The notes under the pieces were generated by a model. It was not told the origin of the DNA, did no database searches, and saw only the letters and a list, made by a program, of their open reading frames with translations. Made by a program: the position numbers and the translations under genes. 64,000 nucleotides of DNA from Papaver somniferum (taxonomy: Eukaryota; Streptophyta; Magnoliopsida; Ranunculales; Papaveraceae). Numbering within the stretch: the stretch's first letter is position 1; every line of letters begins with the position of its first letter. Location: assembly GCF_003573695.1 (NCBI RefSeq), contig NC_039363.1:154034406-154098405 (forward strand), written 5' to 3'. Shown here in pieces: positions 1-12,405 of this stretch.

Positions 1-3000
1 TGAAGAAGAAATGAATAATCCCAGGTACTGCTGTCTTCATAAGTTCACCAATCATCTAACAGGTGACTGAAGTATTTTCAAAGAAAGTGGAGAATCCCAG
101 CTTCAATCGGGGAATGAAGGAGTACAAAAGAATCCTCTCCCAATCAGAACCTTTACACTCTCTGGACAACCGGTCAAAGAAGCAGTTCAATCGTTGATCG
201 AGCATATCTGTGAATTACTCTATCTGTCTAAGGAAACAAATGAAATACATGTTCACAACACCGAATTACATTGTGACAGACGTATGACCATCCCAGAAAT
301 ACTCCTTGAACCTTGATCGACAGACAAGGAGATGCACGACTGGGGACTGCTTACCACAGTCCTTCTCAGAGGAGAGAAAATGAATTCAGAAGAATATTGA
401 TCGATGCTGACACCGCCATCAACAACACTCCACTGAAAACCCTCAGATCCACAGACCTCACTTGACAAGAAGTTATTCATGCTCTATCTAAATCAGAGAC
501 CATGAAGGAACGCCCACAGATGCATACGGTTTCATCACTCTCAAAATGAAAGTTGGCTCAACCTGGAAGAAAACCAAGTTTCACATAATCAGGGAAGATC
601 CCGGATACGACATGATTCTCGGATGGACGTGGATTCATGCCGAGAAGATGATTACTGACAAAGCGTCTTTGGTTGCACATCTCTCCAACGAAGAAAGTTC
701 TGATCCAGAAGATTTGGCGGACATTCCATCATCAGGGCACTTGGAGGAATTTCAAACTTTGACGAGGTTTCGCACACAGGCAAGTCTCATTCCTCCCATG
801 TCTATGACATTTATTTCCCCACATGCTATCCTATCATGGGGACTCAATTTTTCTAGCAACTCTGCAAGACGTTATGAATGGTAGCTTCACCGCATTAGTA
901 TTTTACAAAGTGGTTGAATCTGACATTTCTCCGAAGACATTGATGATGTCCAAGCATGGCAAAGAACACTTTGGGCATTTTTCCATAGCCTTGCAGGAGT
1001 GTTCATATGCGCCAAAAAATCAGAAATCTCTGATGTCTGCACAAATGTTGAATCTCATTACCGCAACGAAAGGAATGATGATGCTCAGGGCAGATAAGAT
1101 CAAACCTAATACATCTGATGCTTAAGGGATACGACGCTTCAACGCTCAAGCATATAAGAAGCCTTCAAATTGTACTCCCGATCAAAGAGTACACCTTCGA
1201 TAATAGCGCCTCTAGCTTCAACATAATATCTCGACGGTGACACACTGATTCAACACCAACACGAGCAAAGTGCTACAATCGATAAGTCTTCACTATCCCA
1301 TGATAATACTTCTGGAGCAGATGAAGCATCATTCATCGATGGCACAAACTCCTTCAACACACTGGGGACTTGATCTTATTGAATGAAGTCCGCTGCTGCT
1401 ATCTTCCGCAACGACATCAATTCCCTGACAAAGACACTTCGCGGCTCACTGGATGGAGGAGCAAGACTATGTCGATAATCATGGTTCTAACCTTCTCGGT
1501 CTCTGGATCAACTCCAACTATAGTATCTGCATCAACAAGGATATGTGGAGGAACTCCATTCATGGTCTCAACATCAACAAGAATTTCTGGAGAAAATTGA
1601 ATCATGATCTCAGCATTAATAACAGTCTCAGACACAACATCCGGCTTCATCAACTATCCATTCTCTGAAGTGTTACTCGATGGATCATACTTCTTCAAGC
1701 CCTAATGATTCATATCAAGATGCGTGGACATGAAAACATGATAACATGAACGTCTTCCTAAATCTTGCACGACAGACGGGCACAAATCAAAGTCTTCTAC
1801 AAGATGTTATCATCGCCTCTACAAATGAGATACGACATGCTCCAGGCCATGGGTTTACAAAACATACCAATTGGTGAGGAATGGGACAATGCTTCCTCAA
1901 CAAAAGATGCTCGTCTATGTCTATGCTACAACATACCAAAAGGGCGCATCAATCGGACATACGAGCTGAAAGATATGGCCTTTACCATCAGGTCTACGAA
2001 ATCTGAAAAATTTGTATGGGATTACAAATTACAAATGTGCACGCTTCGTTGGCTGACCTCTACAACTCCAAATTGAGTGATTATTTTCTCATGTGATAGC
2101 TCGGTCTCTTAGATTTAAAAGTTGGGGTCAATCATCGAATTCCGACGTCGTATGAGGTTCCTACAGTTTCCAGAGCATACAACATGCAAGCAGCAATTCT
2201 TAGACGGGATTCATAACTTCCACAGTCGATCGGTGTCCACCATGTCACTCCGTAAGTCCTTCATCAAGGTACTTCCAACTTCGACCAGCTAGGTCTTTAC
2301 ATCAATTTTTATACCTGGGTCCTCTATCTAGGTCTTGCCAGAAGAAGGGAAAACGAAAAGAGAGATTTAACAAAATATTGGGGACTGACGGTCCACTGGT
2401 CACGGCGATCAATTTCACAGTCCAAGACTTGTGACACCATACTATCATGTGTTGATCATTCATCATAAAAAAAATGCTACCACCGGGACATGCAATCATG
2501 GTCATTACATCACCTCCTCTTGAGAGCAACCTCAGTGATGGTCCCGTGACTAGGGTTTCAGAAGGATGTTTCTACGACTGACAGAAACAAGATGGCACTG
2601 CAAAAACCATACTCATGTATCAATCAAGGGGCCCTGATCTCAAATGAATCAATGACATTAAAATCCTTCATCAACCGTTCAAGACACAAGCGAATGGTTT
2701 AAAGACAAAACATGACTGTTTTACATCAAGCCCGTCTGAGATGATTTTATGATGCCCTGTATAATACGACAAACTGAGAGCAATTGGTGAAGATTCTAGG
2801 GATTGGTAATATACCATTATCTTCGTATGGATTTTCTCTACAACATATCCAAAATTCACAGCAATTGGATAAATGAGCAAAACGATGTGGCCAAAACTTT
2901 GGACTACGCGCCAGCTGGAATTTTTCTGAAAACTTCCTGGAAGTTTACTATTTCATCGATTTGGACCCCTAAACATGTTCAAATCTCAAAAATATTCTTC

Positions 3001-5013
3001 ACAGAATCTTGGAAATTTCATGGGCATGAGGATACATTGGTAGATCGCGAAAATCCGATATCGGATGAAGATTTTATGGCGTTTTTGCTAAAAGACGGAG
3101 TTCTGAATTTTCTGGTGACGTATTTCGGTAAAAAATTTCAGTCATTCATATGGGTCTTCATTCATTCATTCATAAATCATAGATCCTATACTTTTATGAA
3201 GAAAATATAATATGGGTACTTATTTGAGTAGTCTCTAAGCCGTTCGAAGAACCAATATTGTCGGAGTCATCATTAGAAGCGTTATTACTTTCACACGGTT
3301 TCGGGATTTGGGAATTCTCCGTCTCACCATGGTCCAAGGATGAATGAGCATCATCAATACCTTGTTCATCCACGACAATTTCTTCCTGGATTCATCAACA
3401 ACAATTATTATTATTTCATTCAAGGAGATACCACGATCGCCTGCACGAAAGAGATACTTACATCGACTTCTTCATCAGTGTTGGATTCCTGAATTGTTTT
3501 CCCGAGAACAAGTTGAAGACCGTCATGGAGCAAAAGTCTGAAAAGAAATAACAAACCTTGGTCTCTTGATCCTGATTGCACGGGCAGAAAAAGTCATGAT
3601 ACAAGGAGCGCTAACAACTCACCAAAGAAACGGCTGAGAACTGCATGTCATTTGCTAACATCATGTAGTCCTTATTGCTTGGTTCTCTGCTGCCGTAGAC
3701 TTTCCTCCATTTCCGTGGAGTCTACATTGATCCGGGATCTCAATATATGATCCTCCTGTGGTAAAGCTAATGAAATAACCATAAATACAACTCAGTATGA
3801 AGGAACTCTCACCATCACTCAGATGTCCCATAAGTACTATTTCTTAAAGTTGTATCCGTAGATATGTCATCTCTGGAAACACCATCTTTGGAAGTATCAT
3901 CATGGGAGTCAGTCATTCTTGCAAAGTGGCTACTTCAGCACATCGTTCATACAAAGCGCAGGATTCAACAAAACAATGAATCATGGAATAAAGGTGCTCA
4001 CAACAGCGTCTACAAAAATGATAACCATCCAACTCTTACCTATTTACAGTTTCACTAGCTATAGTGATTACAATCTCGAGAATTTGTTCGCTCCTTCAAA
4101 CCTGCAAAGACGAACAAAATTCGTTATTCAAAACCATAACGTGATTTTCATAAAACTGTGAACAACTCACGAAACTTCCATCATGTGAACAATTCACATT
4201 ATTTTCACCGTGTGAGCGACTCCCACCGAGTGGACACTCATTGGTTTTGTGCATACACTATCAGATCACAAAATCCATACAAACAATATTTTATCAAAAA
4301 TTGTTTACTTCTAGCAATTGCTGAAAATAAAAAATTTAATTTCACATACGTGTGAACATCCACTGGTTTTTCAAAAATTGGACAAATGTCCATTCTACAA
4401 TTGTGAAAACTCACATACAGACATTATTTCGCCGTGAATAATTGTCTACTTTCAACAGTTGTTCAAAATCAAAGCATTGATTTTACGAAAATATACATTT
4501 TAACGTGAAACTCACGTAACTTTGAAAGTATATGTATATATTTTTCTCCCTCTCGCGAGCATCCGTCTTTGAAACGAGAGTTTATTCCCTTTTATGAAAT
4601 CTCACATATTTAAAAAATAAAAAAAATTGGCTTCCGTGAAAGCGCATAGACAAAATTTTTATCATTCGACTCAAGTCTATTTCGTTTGTTTCTTAACTAA
4701 CGAACGAGCAAAAGTCTGTTCCTAAAACGAGGATTTCCTTTTTGGACCCTAGTCCATAAGCGCTAAACCAACCAAAAGCAGGCTTTCAGCCGCTCAAACC
4801 AGCAGTGCTTCATCTCCCGGTGACCACGAGATCATACTCTACCACGCCGTCAGGATTCTCACCCGAGCATTTGCTTGTACATGACACCATTGGAGCAAAT
4901 TGGGGTTCTGAAAATACCTTTGTACGACTGAGTTCCGCTACTCATCTCATAGAAAATCACCATCTAATGCTTATTGCGGCACATGACTGTCCCTTCCTAA
5001 GCAGGGGACTTAA
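1..5013 (+). mobile_element. Decayed internal region of a Ty3/gypsy-type LTR element
   Basis: This stretch lies upstream of the long LTR that begins near 5014 and is read as the remains of that element's internal region. Only the protease-like remnant near 388-720 resembles a known domain. Short open frames at 823-1125, 1765-2076 and 2803-3210 on + give peptides I do not recognise, and no reverse transcriptase or integrase motif was seen. The last 250 bases before the LTR contain a short purine tract (5001-5008) that could be the polypurine tract. The element is either a non-autonomous derivative or too mutated to read. The 5' LTR is outside the window. Assignment to gypsy rests on the protease-like remnant and the LTR style. 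Confidence 0.5.
388..740 (+). pseudogene. Retropepsin-like fragment of a Ty3/gypsy polyprotein (broken)
   Basis: Two adjacent frames together resemble the aspartic protease region of plant Ty3/gypsy polyproteins, which cleaves Gag-Pol in the particle. In the frame starting at 388 the peptide RRILIDADTAINNTPLKTL sits where the family has its D-T/S-G-A active site; here it reads D-A-D-T-A, so the catalytic triplet is not normal. The frame starting at 546 gives a beta-strand-rich stretch ending in FHIIREDPGYDMILGWTWIH, which matches the family pattern F-x-V-x5-Y-x2-L-L-G-R-P-W-L/I-H that closes the domain. A stop at about 470 and a frame change before 546 show it is dead. Nothing beyond about 720 is recognisable. 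Confidence 0.5.
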
Positions 5014-5250
5014 TGTTGATGGTGGATTTTCGACAAAAGACAAAATTGTAAAATCATGATACTGCATGTTTCTAACTCGGCTTCAGGAACGCATGTGACG
5101 ATTCATATTTTACGACCCGTGAATCGTTTTCACGATTTCTGATCGAGTACCTCTCAGAGCTACGATGAATATGATTCTCAAAATGCCTCCCGCCCGCTGA
5201 GCATTCGATGTTGTGCATTTCATCGTCCCCCTCTATCTAGAAGAACAATT

Positions 5251-5385
5251 GGGCGGTCCTCCATACGTGATTATCTGTTGAGAGGGCAGAACGCCTTCAG
5301 GACGTCGAAGACAGAGTCAGGCGGCTCTCCGTACATGATTGTTGAGGGGGTAAAACGCCTTCAGAACGTTAACAATGTGGCGCAT
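5251..5385. repeat. Two-copy tandem repeat, about 70 bp unit, in the gypsy LTR
   Basis: The block starting GGCGGTCCTCCATACGTGAT (5251) and ending near AACGCCTTCAGGACGT is repeated from 5321 as GGCGGCTCTCCGTACATGAT to AACGCCTTCAGAACGT. The copies differ by substitutions and a small indel. It lies early in the LTR, where enhancer-like repeats are common in retroelements. Confidence 0.7.
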
Positions 5386-5509
5386 TGTTTCCTGACTATA
5401 CACATTTTAGAACGAGTATGAAGCTACAACCATCTCATATCTCGATTCTACAGTAGATTAATTCTACCGTGACATTCGCCACTGAATTCCTAGAAAATAA
5501 TCTATGTTA

Positions 5510-5760
5510 TCTCATTACTCCGTCCCCTGAACTCCCCGGCTGGATTCAGAGATTCGTAATAGATAACCATTTTATTTTATTACTCCGTTCCCTGAATTCC
5601 CCGGCTAAATACTCAACTCATTTTATTACTCCGTTTCATGAATCATTCCACGACTGAATTTCATGGATTAGCAAGAAATACTCAACTCATTTTATTACTC
5701 TGTTTCATGAATTATTCCCAGCTGAATTTCATGTATTAGTAATAAATATTCAACAAACGG
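5510..5760. repeat. Four-copy degenerate tandem repeat in the gypsy LTR
   Basis: The phrase TTATTACTCCGT recurs at about 5513, 5578, 5624 and 5693, each followed by a CCTGAA or CATGAA box and then by CCCCGGCT or a TGAATTTCATG box. The first two units are closer to each other than to the last two, so the array grew in steps. Unit lengths run from about 45 to 70 bp. Confidence 0.7.
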
Positions 5761-5931
5761 GCATCTGGATTATCACCGAGTAAGCCCCAACAAAATGGTG
5801 CAAGTGTACTCAGCAATGATGCAAACGAGCATCCAAATGCACAAACAATCATTCCAAAATATGGACAAATGAGGAATCCTACACAAAACCAGGAGAGAGA
5901 AAATAATAAAAAAATTAAAAGAGGCGCCTAA

Positions 5932-6330
5932 GGTGGACCGGGCCCACCGGCCGGACGGTCACGCCGTCGTGGCCGGTCCCCCATGCCTCTCACATTATTT
6001 TTCCTATTTTTATTATTTTCATGAACTCATGAAAACTCTCTCATTTCATCAAATTTCCTTGTTTGAGCAAAACTCATGCTTTCTCCGTATTTTCACAGTT
6101 TCACAAAAAATAATAAATTAAGGAAAGTTGTCACGCGGGACCGGGCCACCTAGCCGGCCGGCCATGCCCTAGCCGTGGCCGATCCCACAACTTGCAATCC
6201 TTATTTTATAACTATTATTTTCATAAACTCATGAAAACTCTTCACCTGAACAAAAAATCATGGTTTCTTCATATTTTCTCAAATTTTGCTCAAACCATGA
6301 AAAAGCCAAAAGCCGACATGGTCACACAAC
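5932..6330. repeat. About 200 bp tandem duplication with GC-rich heads
   Basis: The two halves begin with a CCGGGCC...CCGGCCGG block (5938 and 6139), pass through CGTGGCCG and a C-rich stop, and continue into AT-rich sequence with CATGAACTCATGAAAACTC (6020) or CATAAACTCATGAAAACTC (6222). They are strongly diverged, so the duplication is old. The GC-rich heads could fold and are unlike the base composition around them. Confidence 0.65.
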
Positions 6331-7971
6331 CGGCTAGCTGCTCACCATAATATTAAATGTTAAAATATCCTTATTTTAATACTTACAAAGTATTGATCAA
6401 ATGAGCACACATGCTCATTCAAGCAAAAAATCAAGAATTTCAGTCAAGATAAAACTCTTCTGGAAATTCACAATGTTGCTCAAACGCAAATCAGAAAATT
6501 CCAAAACTCCCAGGATTGAGACACGGACATCATGGTGACGTGGGCATGTGTCCTTGACCGTCCAAGGCCGGCTCCAAGGTTTGTACAAAGCCGGTCTCAC
6601 ACATATGCTCAATTTCTGACCTAATTTGCTCAATTGCACATATTGGGCCCAAACTCTTCCCAGCCGACTGGGAATTTTCTCAAACGACCATCATTGGTCC
6701 CGTGACCACTAGGGGCCGGTCCCATGACCTCTTAGTCGGTCCCTCACTTCTCCATAAATTAGATTTTCCACCTAATGCTCAGTCGAGCACTATTTCAATA
6801 AATGATTAAACCAACATTTAATCATTCTTTCACCAACTCGTCAACAAAGGACTTTGGTGCATGCTCACTCGAGCACTCAGGCGCCACATGGTCATCCATT
6901 ATCCCATGTGGTCGGTCCTCCCCTTGCGTGGTAACCCGTTTTCAGCAATTCGTCAATTGCTGAACAATTGATCAAAAATTAGGGTTTCGAACAAACGCTC
7001 AAAAATCACAAATTCTGAGTAAGTTCAAACACTAATAAATTTATGATTAATCCATCAATCAATACCTAAATTAATTATACAATATTCGGTCAGCTACCAA
7101 TATTTTAATTAATTATTATCTGGTCACACTACCAGTAATTCATCGAATGAGCAATACTTGCTCATCTGTTCAAATATTGATGAAATCTTCAATATCCAAC
7201 AATTCATCACGTAAGCAATATTTAATATTTGCTCACATGAGCAATATTTGCTCAGTCCATCATCATGTTGATCTTTTATCAACATTTACACAAGAATTAC
7301 ACGTCACGGCGAAGGTGCTCAACTCACGAATTTTAGAGTATTCGACAATCATGTTCAACTCAACAATATTTAGACTCACCGTCTAATTAGTCAACAATGA
7401 ACCAACTAATACACGTCTGCCTTGCAGACTCCACGTTCGTGAGACATCAATCACGTCACATGGGGATATCAATTAGGGTTTTGGTCTGGCGACCTACGAC
7501 ACGTGTGTTCATCCACGATGAGAAATGTGCGTAAGTTGTGCAACCGGTAGAGGAAGTTAGCAAAGTAGTAGGTGGACGAGTAATCAAGTTCCCACACAAT
7601 ATGGAAATGATTTTATCACGATCTCCCACTTTCCCACTCTTTCACTCAGGAAACCGTCAAACTTACAGGGATCAATGTGTTTACTATTCCAGCAATATAA
7701 ATAAGTCTTTGAATCCACGATTGACAAGATAAGACAACGTCTAACACAGAATTTTCCGAGTCACCACTCTCAGAAATTCATCAATCTATTAGAACTTATT
7801 CAAAAACTTCAGCAGTTTACCATTATGGCTGAATCCTTCAACACATCCACAATCCTTGATCAATCATTGATCCCACAAAATTCTCAGCTTCCCTCCTACA
7901 GATCAACCCGTCTCCCTCTTTGTGACCGAATTGACTCTGGAACGGTCATTGACTTGGTTTAGGCCGGAGTC

Positions 7972-7980
7972 CTATATATT
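7972..7980 (+). promoter_or_regulatory. TATA box of the gypsy-type LTR
   Basis: CTATATATT lies about 140 bases before the proposed LTR end, the position expected for an LTR core promoter. No transcript evidence is available. Confidence 0.45.
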
Positions 7981-8116
7981 GATCTCTCGAACTTAAAAGC
8001 ACTCCCGTGCAGTGCATCTGTTTGAGGTTAGGCAGTTTGCTTGGTTGAAGAGTCTTGCACACTTGGTCATCTTTTTATTCCCCGAGGAACCAGCGAACCG
8101 TTTTTCCCCATCTACA

Positions 8117-8936
8117 CCACCACTAACTAAATGTAAAATAAAATTTAAGGAGGGTCAATAGACTATACTTTTCCGAATGCAATTAAATCCCTAGGCTGAT
8201 TAAAAAAATACGAGTGTCTTTATAAGGAACACATTTTGAGGTATAACACGTGTCGCACTGTGCTGGCACAACATATGAAGAAGCGAGCCTAGCGTGTTGT
8301 GTGTCATACTGTGTTGTGCTAGGAATTTAAGGTGTGTCATGCTGTGTTTTTAGTCAAAAACAAAACACAAAATGACACACAGACATAATAAATAATTTAA
8401 TGTATTACGTTGATATATTTATTTATATGTTTCCTTATAAAATATTTTTAACATTTGCTTAACAAGTAATTTAATAAATTTAAAATTATTATAATAAATT
8501 TATAAAAACTAATCAGAATTTCACGTATGATATCATCCATTGCAAAATATTATTGAATTTTATGCGGAAGAATCAACATATGATTTTGCATGTTAACAAC
8601 ACATCATTGTGGATTTTACTCTTAAATGAATGATATAAGTAACACATTACCAAATTAATTTTATATTTAATTTTTTTTATTTAATTAAAATTAAATATAT
8701 AATAAAAAAAATATTCATCAACAACGAGAGAGGACTGTATGAAACTGGTTGGTATCCTAGCAACTGCACCAACACCCTTCTGAATCACAATCCCTAATTA
8801 AATTTAGATATTTAAATTTATTCAACTTTACAAATTTTTAAAAAATGGTCCAAAATTAGCTAGAGTAAAGACTTTTTGCAAAACATACATGTAATATAGT
8901 GTACCATGTTACGCTTTGGTGTGCGACATTGCCTAT
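8117..8936. other. AT-rich intergenic sequence, no gene seen
   Basis: No coding pattern or clear element end was found. Between 8238 and 8345 there are several GTGT(C)GTGC-like words, which recur at 10585-10790 in a partly inverted arrangement. They might be ends of an old DNA transposon, but no matching boundary or target duplication could be placed. Confidence 0.4.
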
Positions 8937-10168
8937 TGATAGACACATTTTTGTGTTTGATTTATCTAAATTTTATATATTGATAATGCTCATTTTTTAT
9001 ACTTGTTATGTTGTTTTTATGTCTCTGTATGTGTTTTTAGGGAAATAAACTCTTGTGAAAAACTTGGCCCGAAAAGTGATGTTTGCACCCCCAGAAAAAA
9101 ATTACTAAAGGTACCTTGGAAATGTGTTAAAGGAACCCAAAAATATGTTGGAGGCACCCCAAAAGTTACTAGGGGCACCTTAAATTTACTAATGGCACCC
9201 AAATTGCTAAAGGGACCCATATTGGATAGGGGCACCCTTCTTCTTCACGTGAAATAGGAATTTTGGCGAGAAATTTCAGATTTGAGTATAGGTTTGTTTA
9301 TTTTTATTTATAATAACTCAATTAATCTACTTCATTTGGGCGGTGTGGGGGATACTGCACCCTTATTATTACCACTGTTTTTTATTTTTATTTTTTTTGA
9401 AATAGGTTATATTCTTTGTGGGAAAATTTTAAAACTTCAACAAAGAGATTTTGTGGATTTTGGAAGAATTCTGGTGAGACTCAATCGTTCCAACGGGTTG
9501 GTTTGGGCTTATTAAACATAAACAGGGATGGTAAGTCCCCCAAATTCGATCAAATAAGGCTGAATCACCGGTTTGGATATTAAACAACCGATTTCTGTTG
9601 AGATATATTTGGAAGATTGCGTGTATGAAACGTGTTGGAGAGAGTTTGATTCAATCTGGGATGTGTTTAATGTGTTTGGATGATCTTAGCTACCAACAAA
9701 CACATGCAGCGAATGAATAAGAAAATTATTCCCGTAAACGACATATTTTCCTCGAATTAATGCAATATATTTCGGGATATTTTAGAGTTCTACTCGATAT
9801 AAAAGGGAGTTGTGGAAGTTTCCGAAGGGATATCGAGTACTTGGGAGAAGTTTAGATAGTTACAGAGAAGAAATTGGAGCTGCAGAGGGAGTTGCAGTAA
9901 CAGGTGAAGAAGATGAAGAACTGAGGCTTCAAAACCGTCTTGAAGAACACGAAGAAGGGACTAAGAACAACAGCCGTTATTTTGTCACAGTTGATTAGCA
10001 ATGAATATATTCAAACTGCACCACTTTTTGTACCAGTTGACTCTGTAACGTCTGATAAGCGTTGCAAATTCACCGTTTTATTATTTTTCTCTCTTTCCTT
10101 CTTTGTAAACACAATTTGAGCAATGAGAAATTATTTTGAGCGTGTTTTCACCGTGTTAAACCCCAACA
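8937..10168 (+). mobile_element. LTR-like repeat starting TGATAGACACATTTTTGTGT
   Basis: The first 20 bases, TGATAGACACATTTTTGTGT, and the next 300 or so are clearly related to 60609-61000, so this is a dispersed family. It starts with TG, holds a TATA box (CTCGATATAAAAGGG near 9793), and may end at CCCCAACA (10161-10168). That is the layout of an LTR of about 1.2 kb, perhaps solo, because no primer site follows. Five-base flanks at the proposed ends (CCTAT and CTAGG) do not match, so the right end is uncertain. In style it recalls LTRs of the Tat/Athila group of Ty3/gypsy, an inference from memory. Confidence 0.5.
9085..9240. repeat. Interspersed GGGGCACCC motif array inside the LTR-like repeat
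   Basis: The words GCACCCC, GGTACC, GGAACCC, GGCACCCC, GGGGCACC, GGCACCC, GGGACCC and GGGGCACCC follow each other at roughly 20-30 base spacing. The related copy at 60730-60910 has the same kind of array (GGGCGCCC, GGGTACCC, GCACCC, GGGGCACCC). It ends in both copies just before CTTCTTCTTCACG. The spacers differ between units, so this is a motif array and not a simple tandem repeat. Confidence 0.6.
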
Positions 10169-11588
10169 CTAGGACAACGGAGGAAGCCAAATTTCACGAG
10201 TGTGGTATCTATTAAATTCTTTCTTGACTTTTGCATCGATTATTGATAGATTTATGATTTTTATTGAATATACTTGTGATTTCAATTGATGGTCATGCAT
10301 AGCTTAAGTGTTTTGATGTTCCATGCTTTCGATTTACAAGCATTTACTTTGAAAATCTACTTTTGGCAATGAATTAGAGTTAAATCTTGAGCGATAACTG
10401 TTTAGAATAAATAGATGAATCGCATGGATTTGAAAATTGGTAGAATCATGAGTCCTGGTATCCCTCGAACATTGTTAATATCCTGTACACATTTGCTAGT
10501 TTAATTTAGGATTAAGTCAAGAATCATTCTTCACAAATCCGAGTGAACAATACTTTTCTTACCACTATAAAAATTACAACATTTATCCATGCATTATGTC
10601 GTGCTTTGTTATATCGTGCTCCGTGCTTAACTATGCCGCGCCAGTGTGTGTTATGCTTATCCGTACATTATGTCGTGATATGTTGTGCCGCATATTGTAT
10701 TGTGCTCCGTGCTTATCTGTGTCGCATATTATTTCGTGTCAGTGTATCAATTAATCAAGCACAACACAAAACAACACACTTAACGGGTCTTCTCGGATTG
10801 ATCAATCTTGTCACAACATATATATTTTTTCCCCCAACGGAAGTCCGATAGATTTATTTCCTAATTTTTACCATTGGTGAGAATGTATCACGCTTTTTGG
10901 TTGAACTTTGGTTGTGCTCTTATGCGTCACACATTGATTCACGCTGAATCGGTAGATATGTATTTTAACTCCATTTCCTGTTGTATTTTCCAAATTTCCA
11001 TTTGGTACTACGAAGAAAATAAGTAACAGAATTTTTTAAGGAGCAGAAATAAAAAATTAGAAATATTTTGATTTTCCTTAATTTATGTATATGTATCCTG
11101 GACCCCTTCACCATTATGTGTTCTTTAGTTTCATATAAAATGGCCTACTATCCAAAACCAATTAATGAAATTGGTAGGAAGAATCATCCTAAAAGTAGGG
11201 GCATATGTGCCATAATTATGGGTCGGCACTCAGGACCATATTATACATTCATCATCATGATTTCAAGTTATTTAACCTTGAAAATGGTATGAAAAAGGAA
11301 AAGGACTCTGAGAAGAGATAAAATGCACATGGAAGGTTATCTAAATGTTAGTTACAGTTATTTAGAAAGGACGGGAGTTAGTAGCGAAGTTTGTAGCGTA
11401 CGTGAGGAGACACAATTAAATAATTTTGTTAGGCATTTTTTTTACGGGATACATTCATGTATATGGTGTGATACGTGGTCCCTATATTAGTCATGAAAAA
11501 TAATTTTACTAATAAAAGATGAGTCTTATTAATAAGAGGAAAAGAATGGATTTGAGGAGGTAAGGATTTCTAGGAGGGAATTAAATTT
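10169..11588. other. Intergenic sequence, no gene seen
   Basis: No convincing coding region. The part 10585-10790 is rich in TCGTGC/GTGCCG words ending in AAGCACAACACAAAACAACACAC, possibly an old transposon end. The rest is AT-rich and unrecognised. Confidence 0.4.
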
Positions 11589-11591
11589 TAA

Positions 11592-12096
11592 GGTCGCGTT
11601 TGGCACCTTTGATATCTCATCCCGGGTTGGGTTATCACCAAAATAACCGTCAAAACATGTTTGTCTTCTTTTTATTCTAAGTTTGGATAGGGATAGCATA
11701 ACCCTCCTTAATTTTAGTAGGCTAAAAAAGCAAGGTTTCACTATTCCCTCAAATACCTAGGATACCAAAATCCTAACCTGGAATAGTCAGTTATTTTGCC
11801 TTTAAAATTGGTAATCATCCTAATTTTTTTCACTTGACCCATTTTCACATTTATTTTTTATTTTTTCTATATATTTTCTTTACAAACTTATTTTATAATA
11901 AAATTAATAATAGGTAAATCAACCGTTTTGTAGTAAAAATAGTTATTAGACAAACAAAATACAACATACACCCATAAGAGATCTGATGGAAAAACAAACG
12001 ACATCTTTGCTAAAGTGTTTTATGATAATCCTAATTAACTAAGAGAAAACTTTAACCCAGTTAAGTTTTATGTTGTCAAAGATGCCAAACACGGCC
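11592..12096. mobile_element. Tourist-like MITE (PIF/Harbinger type)
   Basis: The left end GGTCGCGTTTGGCACCTTTG and the right end, read on the other strand, GGCCGTGTTTGGCATCTTTG form an imperfect terminal inverted repeat of about 20 bases. Both sides are flanked by TAA (11589-11591 and 12097-12099), the three-base duplication made by PIF/Harbinger transposases. The 505 bp interior is AT-rich with no transposase, so the element is non-autonomous. The GGSC-GTTTGGCA style end fits Tourist elements. Confidence 0.75.
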
Positions 12097-12099
12097 TAA

Positions 12100-12400
12100 A
12101 GGGAATGATTGATCGTTGTAAAAGATGTTAAAATATCTATTATGTCCTTGAACTTAACCAAAATTAAAATTCATAATCAATCAATCAAGTAAGAACACCG
12201 TTACAATCACCAATACTACACTTTACATATTAGTGGTGGTCCGTAACTTCAGTATGCAGATATTAATCTCCTTTATGGTGTAATTAAACTCCTAATCGTT
12301 CATTTCATGCATAAGAATATGATGAAGATGGATTCTTATTATGAACTGACGAAAGAATTGCCATTGAATCAATAAGTTTAGGATTGGGATTCGATGGTAT
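12100..12400. other. Short intergenic spacer, nothing recognised
   Basis: AT-rich sequence between the MITE and the copia element. No coding pattern or repeat end was seen. It ends in GACTG, the left target duplication of the copia element. Confidence 0.5.
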
Positions 12401-12405
12401 GACTG

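Larger units (their letters stand above)
5014..8116 (+). mobile_element. Long LTR (3' LTR) of the gypsy-type element
   Basis: The LTR is proposed to begin at TGTTGATGGTGG (5014), directly after a purine tract, and to end near 8116 at a CA dinucleotide. The start is supported by the purine tract and by a start sequence typical of plant Ty3/gypsy LTRs; the end is approximate. Inside are three local duplications (5251-5385, 5510-5760, 5932-6330), a TATA box at 7972 and a stretch after it that would be R-U5. The GC-rich CCGGCCGG blocks at 5940 and 6150 stand out from the AT-rich surroundings. There is no second copy in the window, so the length of about 3.1 kb could not be checked by LTR comparison. 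Confidence 0.45.

Noticed and set aside
1370..1668. Overlapping open frames on both strands with repeated ISTSTRI-like peptides
   Set aside because: They come from a locally repetitive stop-poor stretch of the decayed gypsy region; no domain is recognised.
2340..2383. Purine-rich run followed by TGGGGACTG as an alternative LTR start
   Set aside because: The later site at 5014 has a better start sequence and the downstream LTR signals. A full element alignment would decide.
9085..9240. Regular GGCACCC words suggesting a CRISPR-like array
   Set aside because: The repeats are too short and variable, the context is a plant LTR-like repeat, and no cas gene exists.
9003..9257. 84-codon open frame on + and 72-codon frame on - at the same place
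   Set aside because: Both result from the GGCACCC motif array, which lacks stops; no domain.
8238..10790. GTGTCGTGC-type words near 8238-8345 and 10585-10790 as ends of one large DNA transposon
   Set aside because: The words are degenerate, no defined terminal repeat or target duplication could be placed, and an LTR-like repeat fills the middle.
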